Source: Enoplolaimus lenunculus
Taxonomy: Eukaryota; Nematoda; Enoplea; Enoplida; Thoracostomopsidae
Direction of reading: 5' to 3'
Length of the DNA: 64,000 nt
NCBI GenBank assembly: GCA_030248215.1
Contig: JASANG010002079.1
Location: forward strand, 62,001-126,000
This document shows positions 1 to 10,622 of the stretch, in pieces. The number at the start of each line of letters is the position of its first letter. Within the stretch, counting starts at the first letter, position 1. The notes under the pieces were generated by a model, which saw only the letters and a list, made by a program, of their open reading frames with translations, had not been told where the DNA came from and did not search any database. Made by a program: the position numbers and the translations under genes.

Positions 1-186
1 GAAAAAAGTTATTTATTGGTTTTGCATTTAAGTTTAGCAATAAAGTGGCGTTTGGCTTTCCACAGCGGTTCACTTGTGAGTTTTTGTCCGCACTGTTTTA
101 TCTCACTCGGCCCATTCTTTCAAATATTTCTGAATTCGTCATTAATGTAAGTAGTCGTTATTCAGTAGAATTAAGAAACAAATTTA

Positions 187-546
187 CTATAATCGAACGA
201 TATCATGAGCTGGTTCAATACGATAAATGTTACGCTCAACTTTACCAGCGTCGTCATGCGTCGGAGAGCAGTCTCGAGAACTGTTTGTACTCAATTTTGA
301 GCTAACACTACGAAAGAATAACAGTTGTATAGTGCGTGTTGCGTTCGCTTGTATTTGCTCAGAATGAGATTGACGACGTCTACTATTTCGTTGGTAACTG
401 CACACAAAACATGCATTTAGTGCAAATATTAGCAGACATAAAGTTGCAAACAGCGCGCAAAGCAGTAACCAATCACTCAGCTTCGTCTCAATGTAAATCA
501 CTTCAAATGGGATTGTAGTTTGAGGTGTCGACATCATAACGCGAAA
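187..546 (-). CDS. 3' exon of a single-pass membrane protein (partial, unidentified)
   Basis: The minus-strand frame reads about 119 residues and then stops. It begins just after a good acceptor (pyrimidine-rich tract then CAACAG, at 547-548), so it is probably a last exon rather than a complete gene; two in-frame Met codons lie four and five codons inside it. A short polar start is followed by a strongly hydrophobic segment of about 22 residues (near residues 28-50, rich in Leu, Ala, Cys and Phe) and then a basic stretch (SYQRNSRRRQ), the positive-inside pattern of a type I membrane protein. The remaining tail of about 60 residues is Ser/Arg-rich. A minus-strand AATAAA lies about 170 nt after the stop (12-17). 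The family is not recognised; upstream exons were not found. An 86-residue plus-strand frame overlaps it and looks less protein-like. Confidence 0.4.
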   Translation of the reverse strand, partial: FRVMMSTPQTTIPFEVIYIETKLSDWLLLCALFATLCLLIFALNACFVCSYQRNSRRRQSHSEQIQANATRTIQLLFFRSVSSKLSTNSSRDCSPTHDDAGKVERNIYRIEPAHDIVRL

Positions 547-549
547 CTG

Positions 550-1682
550 TTGAAAAATTCAATCACTGAGCTGATAATTTTTTATTAGCTTTAATATAAT
601 AATCAATTCCTGTAAATTTGTAATGTCATATTTCAGCGAATTACAAGCTGTGTTCTATTTTCATCTAATATTAACAATCTTTTATCAACATTGGCTGGGT
701 TTCTGAAATCTTACTTAAGTATTTTCTTATGCGGAGTTCACGTTATAACTGGGGCAGTCGGGTCACGTTTTGCACATGTTGATTCGACATCAACATAAAT
801 TTTTGTTACCATTATATGATACGGACAGACAAAAGTCGAATATCATGTGATATTGCTATACAAAGCACGGGTATTCAGGTTATCTCAGCATACAAGTATT
901 CGAAAGTCACGTGACATAATCAGACATATTGTTGAATATTATATAATATTCCAAATTAACAGCATATATGATATCATATTCAACAAGACGGATTTGTAGT
1001 ATCATATGATATTCCATTATGTATATAGTTTAAGACGTATCATAAGACAATCAGCTAAAATTTGAATATTCCCTCCCAAATTCTAATTTTCTGCCAAAAT
1101 TGGAATTTTCTCGCCAAATTTTGAATTTTTGCGACAAAATTTGTATTTCCCACAAGATTTGAATTTTCCGCCAATGAAATCAGTCTGATAATCATTGTAT
1201 TAAAGAAACAAATAATCTTTTTCTGTTTATTTTTAAAAAAATTGCCTTAAATATCAGAAAACTTTTTAGTTTTGACACGGAAAATAAATTACTAAATAAA
1301 AATTTAGAAATACTTTTTTGTGTTGGGCTTCAAAATAGAATGCTTGATTCGGGATTAAATATGAAAAATTTGTGCCTGACTTCCATTTCTCAGCGTTTCA
1401 TGAACTGGTGTTCTGATCATAGTTGTAATTCTTGATTGCCTCAACACATGGTTTTTCAAAGTATACGTATACGCATAAACAGACTCATTCCACCTCAAAA
1501 TAGGTTACGTATGAAAAATGATTTTGTGATCTTCATATTTGTCATTTTTGGGTGATATTCTGCTGTTTTCATAGTGTCCTAAAACCCTATTTGGATGCCT
1601 CTGGTGCAAAAAGGACCCACTGTTGGAGAACAAAATAAATTTTAAACGCTGTACTGGATCGAAAACAGTTTTTCAAAGAAGT
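550..1682. other. Non-coding, relic of ATATGATATTC-type repeat
   Basis: No convincing exon. From 737 the sequence resembles the left end of the element at 18334-18885 (TTCACGTTATAACTGGGGCA), followed by several copies of the palindrome-like motif ATCATATGATATTC up to about 1050. From 1060 to 1160 there are AT-rich imperfect repeats of the form CCAAAATTTGAATTTTC. Nothing was recognised from 1160 to 1680. Confidence 0.4.
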
Positions 1683-1686
1683 TTAA

Positions 1687-1949
1687 CTCCTTCTCACATT
1701 GAGTTGCCTATAGGCAACTCAGCGCAGTGTATAAACGTTAAATAAAATATATCGCACCGTGTTGAACAATTGCAACACGTATACATTAGTACTAAATCAC
1801 CAAGAGACGTGAGAGCCGCCTCGGGCTCGAGCGTCAAGCGGCTATACCTGAGTGGTGATGGTATACTCCTCCCACTCCAGTCACTGGAGTTCGAATCCTA
1901 GCATAAAATTAGGTCCCATGGGAAATAAAAATATTCATGTGAGAAAGGG
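1687..1949 (+). mobile_element. TTAA-flanked short TIR element with tRNA-like core, copy 1
   Basis: The element is bounded by TTAA on both sides (1683-1686 and 1950-1953) and has short terminal inverted repeats: CTCCTTCTCACAT at the left and ATGTGAGAAAGGG at the right. Near the left end is a small hairpin (GTTGCCTATAGGCAAC). The core carries sequences like RNA polymerase III boxes: a weak box A near 1846-1857 and a good box B (GTTCGAATCC) near 1889-1898. Related copies lie at 27808, 28104 and, reversed, at about 10354. TTAA duplication with CCC...GGG ends suggests mobilisation by a piggyBac- or Kolobok-like transposase; the core suggests tRNA ancestry. Confidence 0.7.
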
Positions 1950-1953
1950 TTAA

Positions 1954-2610
1954 AAACAAAACATGCGTTTGGCTTCTCGCTCGCTTCCCTTGCGGAGTTT
2001 TGCCCTGCTAACGATACTTTGTTAAAGAGCGAGGTGAAAGCAGTGAAAATCTAGGGTTCGGATCACCACTACAGTGAAACAAAACTACAATTATTGCTCT
2101 AGGATTTAATACTAAAAACGCACCTGGCTTCTCGCTCGCTTCGTTTTTAATGTTCACTGAATCGGTTGTATTACATAGCAGTGGCGTATGTAGTTTATTC
2201 GCTTAAATTCAAATTTTGCAATTGGAGTTGAAACATAATTTAATGGAGTTGAAACATTATTTAATACAGCCCGCGTGCAGTGAGCTTTTATGGTTCGATG
2301 TAATTCATTGTGTTCCGTTCCGTGTTTTAGCCCATTGTCATGCTTTGTTACTGTGCGTGCATCGTGCAAAATTACCATAAGTACTCGATTCAGTTTAAAC
2401 AACTATATTAGGTTGAAAATTTTCAACCTTAAAACGGAATAACACGTATTGCCGTTGTGGCGACATGTTTGATAGCAAAAGTCATCTAAACCGAAAAAAA
2501 TCAATATATACTTAATTTTCATCATCAAGGGTTACTTGCAGCATGTTTAGTACAGCTGAACTGGTGATGGGTTTTGTGAAGAGTCTGTGTTAAAAAATGT
2601 GTGTAGTTCC
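1954..2610. other. Non-coding stretch
   Basis: No gene seen. Two copies of a short motif (GGCTTCTCGCTCGCTTC) occur near 1973 and 2120, and an inverted copy lies near 52210, so this may be a fragment of a dispersed repeat. The 82-residue minus-strand frame at 2154-2402 looks random. Confidence 0.4.
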
Positions 2611-3601
2611 GACCAATGTAAAGAACAGTTCGGTAAACCGTAGTATAAGCGTATTTGTAAGCCTACACACAAAAATGTATTTCTGAATTTATATTCAGAA
2701 AATTATTTTCTGTGGCAAATCTGAAAAGTTTTTCTGATATTTAAGACGATTTTTTTAAAAATAACAGGAAAACGCTTATTTTCAGACTTTTTCAAAACTT
2801 TTTTTGAAAACCTTTCTGTTATAAAAGAAATACTTTTCAAATGCACCTTGCTAATCATATTCCTTAAATGTAAGAATTTTATCAAATATCAGAAATATTG
2901 TTTTGAGTGTAAGTGTTATCTTGAGTCTAACCTAAGCGTAAAATGAGCTTATACCTATTAGCCAACACCTAAGTTTAAGCCTAAAACTCACCATGCTTTA
3001 CTGCGTAAACTCCAGTTTTGCAGCGATTATCATAGCGACACGAATAAGATGGGAATAGTAAGAGGGGGTCCCCATTTTGAGATTGGGAGTTCGTAAGCGG
3101 ATAGAGTCCCTAAACTCTAATTACAGTTCATAAATGTCAATTATCCCTAATTGTAGCGAATAAATGACTCCAGGATCAAATAAAGTTTAGTTCGAAACTT
3201 TAATGCGTACTTAAATTTTGATAGTATATTTCTAAGTATAACCTTACATTATCGCTCAAACTTTTGATACAAGACACAGAAGCGCTTAAGGACGGCGGAG
3301 GGTGGGTTAAAAGTAAATAACAGTCTGTGACCGAATAACAGGGGAACCCTCCGGAGAGGCCAAATAAAAATGATTCCCCTCTCTTATTCGGGACACTACA
3401 GTATTTACACAAAACACATAAAAAACTGGGTGTTCGTTCATTTAAATTTGTTAGAGTAAAGCTTAAGGTCAATACTGTTTTTTGCAAACCTTTAAGCTTA
3501 GACTTAGGCTTAGGTATAAAATCATTTATACACGTAGGCTTTAGGCTTTAGGCTTAGGAATATGCTTATACTACTGTTCCATCTCTGTTCTATACATTGG
3601 C
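2611..3601. mobile_element. TIR element of the GGCC(C/A)ATGTA family with TTAGGC-like tracts
   Basis: The left end (GACCAATGTAAAGAACAG) and the right end (CTGTTCTATACATTGGC) are inverted copies of each other, and the match continues inward as GTAGTATAAGC. Inside are degenerate TTAGGC/GCCTAA tracts (2660-2680, 2925-2990, 3495-3560). The element is interrupted by another element at about 3037-3394. No target duplication can be recognised. It belongs with the elements at 15106, 17167, 28523 and 57754. Confidence 0.5.
3037..3394. mobile_element. TGACCCGAATAAGAG element, copy 1 (nested)
   Basis: The ends are inverted: GACACGAATAAG at the left and CTTATTCGGGAC at the right. The interior (text like GAGGGGGTCCCCATTTTGAG near the left; ACAGTCTGTGACCGAATAAC near the right) is shared, in opposite orientation, with 17693-18115, and its left half with 33033-33290. 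All three copies lie next to or inside TTAGGC-bearing elements. It is non-coding. Confidence 0.6.
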
Positions 3602-4365
3602 GTATGAATGGGCTGCGTATATATGCTAAAAGCAAAGATTTTTACAAACCGAAATATCACATAGGTTTTTCGGTAGGCAAAACAATTGGCAATGCAATGT
3701 CGTCCAGATTCAAAGGCGATTGTAGATCTCCATTAGCACACAATTCCGTGAAGAATCAGCAGATTTGCAACCACATGGGTTCCGCAAACGTTTCCCCGGT
3801 ACGCCTGCGGTATATTATTGGCTATTAACGTTTAACATTTGATTTCACAAAATCCGCCGTACTGTGTATATACAGAAAATAAACAGATTCCTAATTAGTT
3901 AGCGCAAACAATAAATATGCCTTGTTATTTCACAAAATTCAGTTATTTATAACCAAAGTTGTGCTGATATTTTTTGATTAAGCAGAGTTTAGAAATGCTC
4001 ACAGCAAGTTCATTATTGATACAGCTTTTGCCAGTAAAAGGGATGCGTGGGGTGATGACACGAGATGCAATGGCTGTGACGTCTCTGTCGAAGTTTGGTT
4101 TCTGATGAAATTCTACATTTTTGTTTGACACGAAATGTTTTTAATTTTTTTCTTTTCCGAGTCCTGCAGTTTTACGCAACTGCAGCCGAAGCCAAATTAA
4201 AATGTGTTCTGCCTTTAATTGCTGCAGTCTAGCAAACCGCAAAATATTGCCTAGTATATAGGGGGAGCATAACGATTTACTGTGGGCCAGAGGTAAATCA
4301 ATAACATAGACTTGTTTGCACGCCGTTTAACTCTGAATAAAAGTAAAAAATTGTATTTACTTTGT
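3602..4365. other. Non-coding stretch
   Basis: No gene recognised. Short frames at 3562-3828 (+) and 3943-4131 (-) have no protein-like composition or splice support. Confidence 0.35.
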
Positions 4366-5383
4366 TTATTTTGTTTTTAATACATTATTTAATGCATGCG
4401 ACAACTGCAATATTCGCTCGTCTTTTTCAACATTTTCATCAATTAAACGGTAAACAAATCGTTGTAAGCGTCGCTTTCCGTCACTTTGAACACCTGTGCT
4501 TGATTTAATCCACCGGCACAAATCTTGAATGTCGCTAAAAAGATGCGTATTTACAATGGTATGGCATTTTATGGCCCAGATTGAAATGATACCACCTTGA
4601 CTGCGGACTGTCAACCAGAATTAAATACCCATCGGACTTAGGGAAAACCAAAATTTTAGTAAAGGTTTAGTAAAAAACTCTTTTTGTTTTCTCACTTGCT
4701 TCGCTCGTGAGGTTTGTGCTAATTTGTGTCAGATATTTTATGTGTAGTTTGCCGTTACTCGGGTACATCTTAGCTGTTTTACAGTTCTTCAGTATGCTAA
4801 GCTGGGGGATCCAGAAAATTTGCACGGATTTTGTATGACTTTATACAACGCGAGTTTAAGGTTTCCTGGTAACGACAAAATTTCCTAGTGTAGCATCTTG
4901 CCCTGTTTTGCTAACGGGGAAGTCAGTACTCTTATTAAAAAATTACCGATCTAAATCATTTCGATCGTTTCGTAAGCTGTCGAGTGCACGTTGAGCAGTT
5001 TCCAGATCATTACGTAAACTTGTACATTGCCCTTCGAGCAGTTCTTGTCGAATAGAATACTGTTTCAGTGTATCGTTATACGCTTCACCAGGATGCACCA
5101 AATGTACGGTAACATTAGGTAGTTGAGTACTGGCCGTCGGCTTCTGATCATTTATTTGACACGCAGTTGAAGATTGCTTAGCTAATTCAACATCGAAAAG
5201 CAATTTAACTTCGTCGGCAAGTTTATTTTGATCAACGCATTCAGCGGTGGCAGTGTTTGATGCTGTTAAATGCACCAAATCTAAGTGTTGCTCTAAGGCA
5301 TCGATTGAGTAAAATAGTCTGCTGTCGCATACTGGACAACGATACGTTGAACCTAACCGAGGATGACGATGTTCAGAAGTCAT
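4366..5383 (-). CDS. Two-exon C2H2 zinc-finger and coiled-coil protein, 201 aa
   Basis: Exon 1 is 5383-4947, exon 2 is 4534-4366, both read on the minus strand. The donor (CG|GTAATT) and acceptor (TTTTTAG|C) share phase 2, so joining gives one frame of 201 residues. I chose the ATG at 5383 (context AAAATGAC); a Met 23 codons upstream would add a hydrophobic stretch that looks like leader sequence. Residues 14-40 form one C2H2 finger (CPVC, then HLDLVH). Residues about 105-175 are charged with heptad-like Leu spacing (LRNDLETAQRALDSLRNDRN), probably a coiled coil that runs into exon 2. A finger followed by a coiled coil recalls the N-terminus of early endosome proteins such as EEA1, but the protein is far too short and I do not name it. 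An AATAAA overlaps the stop codon. Confidence 0.6.
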
Positions 5384-5679
5384 TTTACCGGTCAAAAAGT
5401 GTGCGAATATTGCAAAACAGTGAATTATAATATAATCATAGAACGGTTGCAAGGCAGCGGTGAACTTTTATTTCAATGAAATGCTGTTGCACTTGACACA
5501 GTTTCTTTTTGAATAGCATGATACGTCTGCAATTTAGCTAAACGAAGATTACAATGTATCCATAGGTCTAATAAAATTACAAAAACATATTTTATTACGG
5601 TTTTGTTGGATTAATATAGACTTAACAGCTAATATTTAATTCTAAAGGTTAAAGATAGCGCTATACCTTTGATGACGTC

Positions 5680-5790
5680 CGGTGCCGTCCGTCAACCGTA
5701 CGGCGCCTTTGTCACCGTTCGTCACGCGTAGGGCGATGTCCGTCACAGCACGTCACGGTGCAGTATTGTACGTTAATTACTCCCGTATGA
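5680..5790. repeat. Inverted copies of the 23-bp satellite unit
   Basis: Sequences such as CCGTACGGCGCCTTTGTCAC and GTTCGTCACGCG are the reverse complement of the main array unit to the right, so the array has a short arm in opposite orientation at its left end. The right end (about 6565-6600) carries a matching CGCGTGACGGACAGCG. The whole could fold back on itself. Confidence 0.5.
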
Positions 5791-5799
5791 TACCGTATG

Positions 5800-6575
5800 G
5801 TATCGCCGTGCGGGTGACGAACGGCGCCGTACGGGTGACGAACGGCGACGAACAGCGCCATCGGGTGACGAACAGCGACGTCGGGTGACGAACGGCGCCG
5901 TGCGGGTGACGAACGGCGCCGTACGGGGGTGACGAAGGGCGCCGTACGGGGGTGACGAACGGTCCCGTATGGGGGTGACGAACGGCGCCGTACGGGGGTG
6001 ACGAACGGCGCCGTACGGGGGTGACGAACGGCTCCGTAAGGGGGTGACGAACGGCGCCGTAAGGTGGTGACGAACGGAGCCGTACGGGGGTGACGAACGG
6101 CGCCGTACGGGGGTGACGAACGGCGCCGTACGGGGGTGACGAACGGCGCCGTACGGGGGTGACGAACGGCGCCGCACGGGGGTGACGAACGGCGCCGTAC
6201 GGGGGTGACGAACGGTGCCGTACGGGGGTGACGAACGGTGCCGTACGGGGGTGACGAACGGCGCCGTACGGGGGTGCCGCACGGCGCCGAACGGGGGTGA
6301 CGAACGCCGCCGTACGGGGGTGACGAAAGGCGCCGTGCGGGGGTGACGAACGGCGCCGTACGGGGGTGACGAACGGCGCCTACGGGGTAATGAACGGCGC
6401 CGTACGGGGGTGCCGAACGGCGCCGTACGGGGGTGACGAACGGCGCCGTACGGGGGTGACGAACGGCGCCGTACGGGGGTGACGAACGGCGCCGTACGGG
6501 GGTGATCAACGGCGCCGTACGGGGGTGACGAACGGCGCCGTACGGGGGTGACGAACGGCGCCGTAGGTACGCGTG
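5800..6575. repeat. GC-rich 23-bp minisatellite
   Basis: About 30 imperfect copies of a 23-bp unit, consensus GGGGGTGACGAACGGCGCCG plus TAC. Each unit contains the perfect 10-bp palindrome ACGGCGCCGT and several CpG sites. Twenty-three is not a multiple of three, so three units in series give a 23-residue repeat; this is why frames of 265 and 298 residues run through the minus strand. There is no initiation or splice evidence, and I regard those frames as spurious. Confidence 0.9.
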
Positions 6576-7435
6576 ACGGACAGCGCTGTGCAGGTAAGCC
6601 GTTCGACATGCATAGCATTAGCGCAACCCTTAAGCACCGAGGTCGAATATTCAATTTCGGATTAACCAATTAAACCACAAAAGGGTTAACTTTCCATCGC
6701 AACGAATATGAGATATAGGTTGTCGTGGTCCGAATTGAACTGCTATGCAGGGTAATATCTAACGTGTACTACACAGGCTAAATAACAGATTACTTCGAAA
6801 ACAGCGTCAAACTTCCTGGATAGAATTTTCGTTAATTATTAATCAAAAAGACAATTTTGGTTTTTTATAGGTATATATAGCACAAGGATTAGTCAAACGT
6901 TTAGGCTTACTCGTACTTCGTTAATGCTCATGGTTTGTGTGACATAGCATTACACCTGGTTGCATTCCTTGCAGGCGTCGCCAAAATAAAAGCTGCTAAA
7001 AATCCAACTATTCCTAAATATTTACCCACAGGTTATAGCTAATGCCGCTTAAACCACAACAATTAAGGCAATGAGAAAAACGGAAAATAGAAAAACAAGA
7101 GTCGAATACACAAATAATCTAAAACTCGGAGACCATATGCTGTATGATATAGTTCATGTCGATGTCGTCATGGTGACAGCTATATTAACGAACCCATACT
7201 GTTAAACCTTCAGATACAGCTACATGGCCAAGAACGAATAATAAGAGCGGCATAAAGATTCCGTGAGTAGAAAAATGTCGAAACTGGGTCAAAGTTTATG
7301 TCATTCAAGTTTTAGCTCGCAATCACAATGTGATATGTAGTCATCTGATGTACATCGTTGCGGTGGGTACCAATAAGAAATGATATCTGTATTATATTGT
7401 CCTATTCGTGCACATGAACTGGTGGTATTTGCATT
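6576..7435. other. Non-coding stretch
   Basis: Nothing recognised: no exon-like frame and no clear repeat. Confidence 0.35.
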
Positions 7436-7876
7436 CAGAGTGTGATGTGGGTAAGAATTTTTTGCCCGACCCGCGGTTTGCCCAGGCAAATAAAAAATTT
7501 TTAACCGCGGATTTACCCACGCTCAAAAGATAGACGACCCCCCTTTACCAGCACCTGAACTTAAACCTGTATTTTAAACATCTCTAGGGATATGCACTTT
7601 AATGAAGTTTTGCGTATAGCTCCAATGAATTTAACACAAACAACAAAATTTCAAACACAACTAAAACACATAACGTTTGCTTTTTGACCATGCACTGACT
7701 AGTTTAGTGAGTAGCGTATGTTTTGCATCTTTCCTCTTTAAAAGTTTGGCACGGGTAAAAACTGTCAATTTTTTACACTCGTGATACAAATCTTTACCCG
7801 CGGGTATACCCGCGGCTGACATTTTTTACCCGGCCCGCGTTTTCCCATGGGTACCGGCTGGTAAAGTCCCACTCTG
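7436..7876. mobile_element. Short TIR element, CAGAGTG ends
   Basis: The left end (CAGAGTGTGATGTGGGTAAG) and the right end (CTGGTAAAGTCCCACTCTG) are imperfect inverted repeats, with GCCCGACCCGCGG near the left mirrored by CCCGGCCCGCG near the right. CAGNG termini fit the hAT superfamily, but the flanking 8-mers do not match, so the target duplication has decayed or the borders are off. A related fragment with 'taccCGCGGGTATAC' text lies near 27065-27180. Confidence 0.5.
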
Positions 7877-8304
7877 GTCACAAGGAATTCAATTTTTGAA
7901 TTGCTACTATGGACGAGATTTCTTCGCGCAATTGCCAATTGCCTGTATACCCACGAAACATATCACCAAACCAAGCTCATCCCAACAAAGATCTTTAAGA
8001 AATCGTACATTAAAGGTCGTTAAAACGACTGAATATTACCTGACAACATTTAGCAACAGCTGCTTCGCAGAGGATTCGAGACCATGATGAATTAATTACA
8101 GGGTTGGAACTTGGGCCAGGGAACCTAAACGGGCCGGGGTCGGGCCGCCTGCCAAAATAAATCGCAGCAGCTCCCTATTCCATAGCCTAAAGCCTTAATC
8201 GTGTTTAATCTTTTTATTCGCAGTCTGAATAGTTTGTATACACATCGTTGACATGAGGACATCTTTCAAATCAAGTTTGTTTCGTTTTGCTTTCAGCAGT
8301 TCGT

Positions 8305-9088
8305 ACAACCCATAAGAGTGCAACCGAAGGTGAAAAATACCGGAGCCGGAGGTCAACGAAACTGACCGGAGCCCCAGCTGGAGCCGGAGGTGAGGCGAAA
8401 TTAGGTAGTAAAAATGATGGTTAATTAGTCAATTTTACCCAACATCTGCAATATGTTGTAAAGTTGTTTGGTTTTACGGTAATTTTCAGCGAAATTCCGG
8501 AAATTCTTTCCTGAAAATTGTAACAAAAGTAAAACAAACCGCGCTAAATAGATAAATTTTCAAAATTATGCAAAATTTTACTACCGAAATTGCCGAAACC
8601 TCCGGTAAAAATTCTACCGAAATTGGAGCCGGAGGCCGGTTTTCTGCCGGAGCCAGAACCGGGGGCAGACCTCCTGTTGTACCGAAATCCGGTATTTTTC
8701 ACTATCCGGTTCTGGTAAAAAATCAGTTTTCACCGGATTTTCCGGTATTATAGGTTTTGAAGATTTTTGGCATTCGAAAATTTAGGAAAAACTGACATAT
8801 TATTCTAACTTATTAAATTTTTAGTTTGTGTTAAACTTTATAATAGATCATACATTTCCGGCACTGCATTTGTTTCAGGATTTAGGCGTTCCAAATGCTG
8901 TGTTTACACCGTTAAAAGCGATAAAATAGCGTTAATAATGAAATTTTCGGTAACAAGAATTTTTTTGTTTTCCGGTTTCGGCTCCGGTTCCGGTTTCTGT
9001 ATTTTTTAACTTTCCGATTCTGGTTTTGGTATTTTTTAAGTTTCCGGTTCCGATTTCGGTATTTTATAATTCCTGTTGCACCCTGTAT
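8305..9088. mobile_element. Relic(s) of the CAGGGTGCAACCGG TIR family
   Basis: Starts with GAGTGCAACCGAAGGTG and ends with TTCCTGTTGCACCCTG, the ends seen on the intact elements at 35212, 15658 and 44519. The interior is rich in CCGGAGCC and TTCCGG runs. It is probably more than one insertion, since a second CCGG-rich block lies at 8960-9085. No clear target duplication. Confidence 0.5.
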
Positions 9089-9089
9089 G

Positions 9090-10353
9090 CAACCCATATG
9101 TCCCACCAAATTTTGGTGGGATATATGGATTGACAAAACTTTTGTAATTGGCTCCGAGACAGATTTCAGCGTAATGGTGACATCAAAAATCATTAAACGT
9201 TATCTTCAGACTCCATCAAGAACCGCCGTAATGTATAATTAACCGGTGACTCATCTCACAATTTGTTGGTAAAATCAAGAATGGATGGTGCATGCTTCCA
9301 CAAGAGTATGCAACTGGGTACATTCTGTGTAGAAACGAATGTACCCACCCCCCTTTATAGAGGGGGTACAATCAGTGCGAACCAACATTTTATATATCCG
9401 GCAACAAAACTGATCCAGTTATAGTTTAATTTAGGGTTAATGCACGTGACAACGACCCCCCTCTAAACAAAGGGGCGTCGGCCAAAAACGCAACGCCCGG
9501 TAATACATTTTGTACAATGTGGGACCCCACGAGTTGCACACTCATCTAATAATCCACTCATGGTAAAATCAATACATTCGGAATTGTAATTGTTATTTTT
9601 TGTCGCTGTCTGAAGTTTCGCCCGCATCCGCCACTCACTACAAACTACACACAACTGACAAACGCAAATCCTGGACATTGGTCTAAAATTGATTAACAAA
9701 CCCCCTTTGCAGCCACAGTGTTTATAACATTACTGTTTTATATATGGAATGTTTTGTTTTTCTGCCCATGTTGGCGCTATGCCTGTGCACGAATTTTGTA
9801 CTGGAGGGTCCTGCTGTGCCGATCGGACCCACAAATTTCTAAAAGGTGGGAGGCACGTTATGTAATAGTGGAAAAAAACTCGCAGGCCAAGCGAACGTGA
9901 AGCCGAACGTTTAGTACTAAACGTCAATATAACAGGTTTTGACCCCTGTCGGGTGACCTGGGCCGGGATTGCCCCCACTTGCATCCGCCAGCATTACGTG
10001 CATCAGACTCGCAGCCAGCCAAATGCAATAAAACACTGTTCTAGGAAGCGAGGTTTCAACTGATTTTTTAACTAAATGCGCTTTAATAAATGTTCGTTTT
10101 ATAACATCAAATTTTAGTAGCAAAACTACAATACTGTTAACAACTTCTGCATAGGTTTGCTGCAATCTTAAAAATTAAGCTGCATCCGCTATTTTGCTAT
10201 TTACTATAAAAGCCTAGCAAATATTTGCATACCTCAACTGTTTGGGCAGAAAAATGAAACGTCTTTTAAAATTAGGTTTATACGTATATGCTTATAAATA
10301 CAAAAATTAAGAATTTTTTCATTATAGATACTAAAGGAAGAATTTTTTATTAA
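9090..10353. other. Non-coding stretch
   Basis: No gene recognised. A small hairpin (CCCCCT-TTATAG-AGGGGG) lies near 9350 and a similar C-rich/G-rich pair near 9455. The short frames here (9463-9699, 9718-9900, 9917-10165) lack protein-like features. Confidence 0.35.
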
Positions 10354-10622
10354 CACTTTCGCGCATGAATATTTGAATTTCAGTTGAGATGTAACTTCAA
10401 GGTAAGATTCGATCCCCAGTATCACGGGAGGGAGGCGTTTACGATGACCACCGAGCTATAGGAGGTTAACGCTCGTCGCTCGAGCCCAAGGAGGCCCTCA
10501 CGTCTTGTGGAGATGTTGCACTGCGCATATACGTTCTAATTGTTAAACACTGCCCACAGTGTGTGTATTGCACGTACATTATTGTATTTAGTTGCTCATA
10601 GTATACTCTATGAGTGAAAAGG
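10354..10622 (-). mobile_element. TTAA-flanked tRNA-like TIR element, copy 4 (decayed, reversed)
   Basis: On the minus strand this matches the family at 1687, 27808 and 28104: a TTAA border (10350-10353), decayed ends, a box B-like sequence (GATCGAATCT) near 10406-10415, and the block CACGTCTTGTGG seen at the same relative place in the other copies. It is the most divergent copy and therefore probably the oldest. Confidence 0.5.

Noticed and set aside
45-305. 86-codon plus-strand frame overlapping the membrane-protein exon
   Set aside because: The opposite strand has the transmembrane pattern, acceptor and polyadenylation signal, so this looks like its shadow.
5712-6669. Minus-strand frames of 265 and 298 codons with Arg/Pro-rich repeats
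   Set aside because: They are read-through of a 23-bp minisatellite; several frames are open at once and there is no start, splice or codon evidence.
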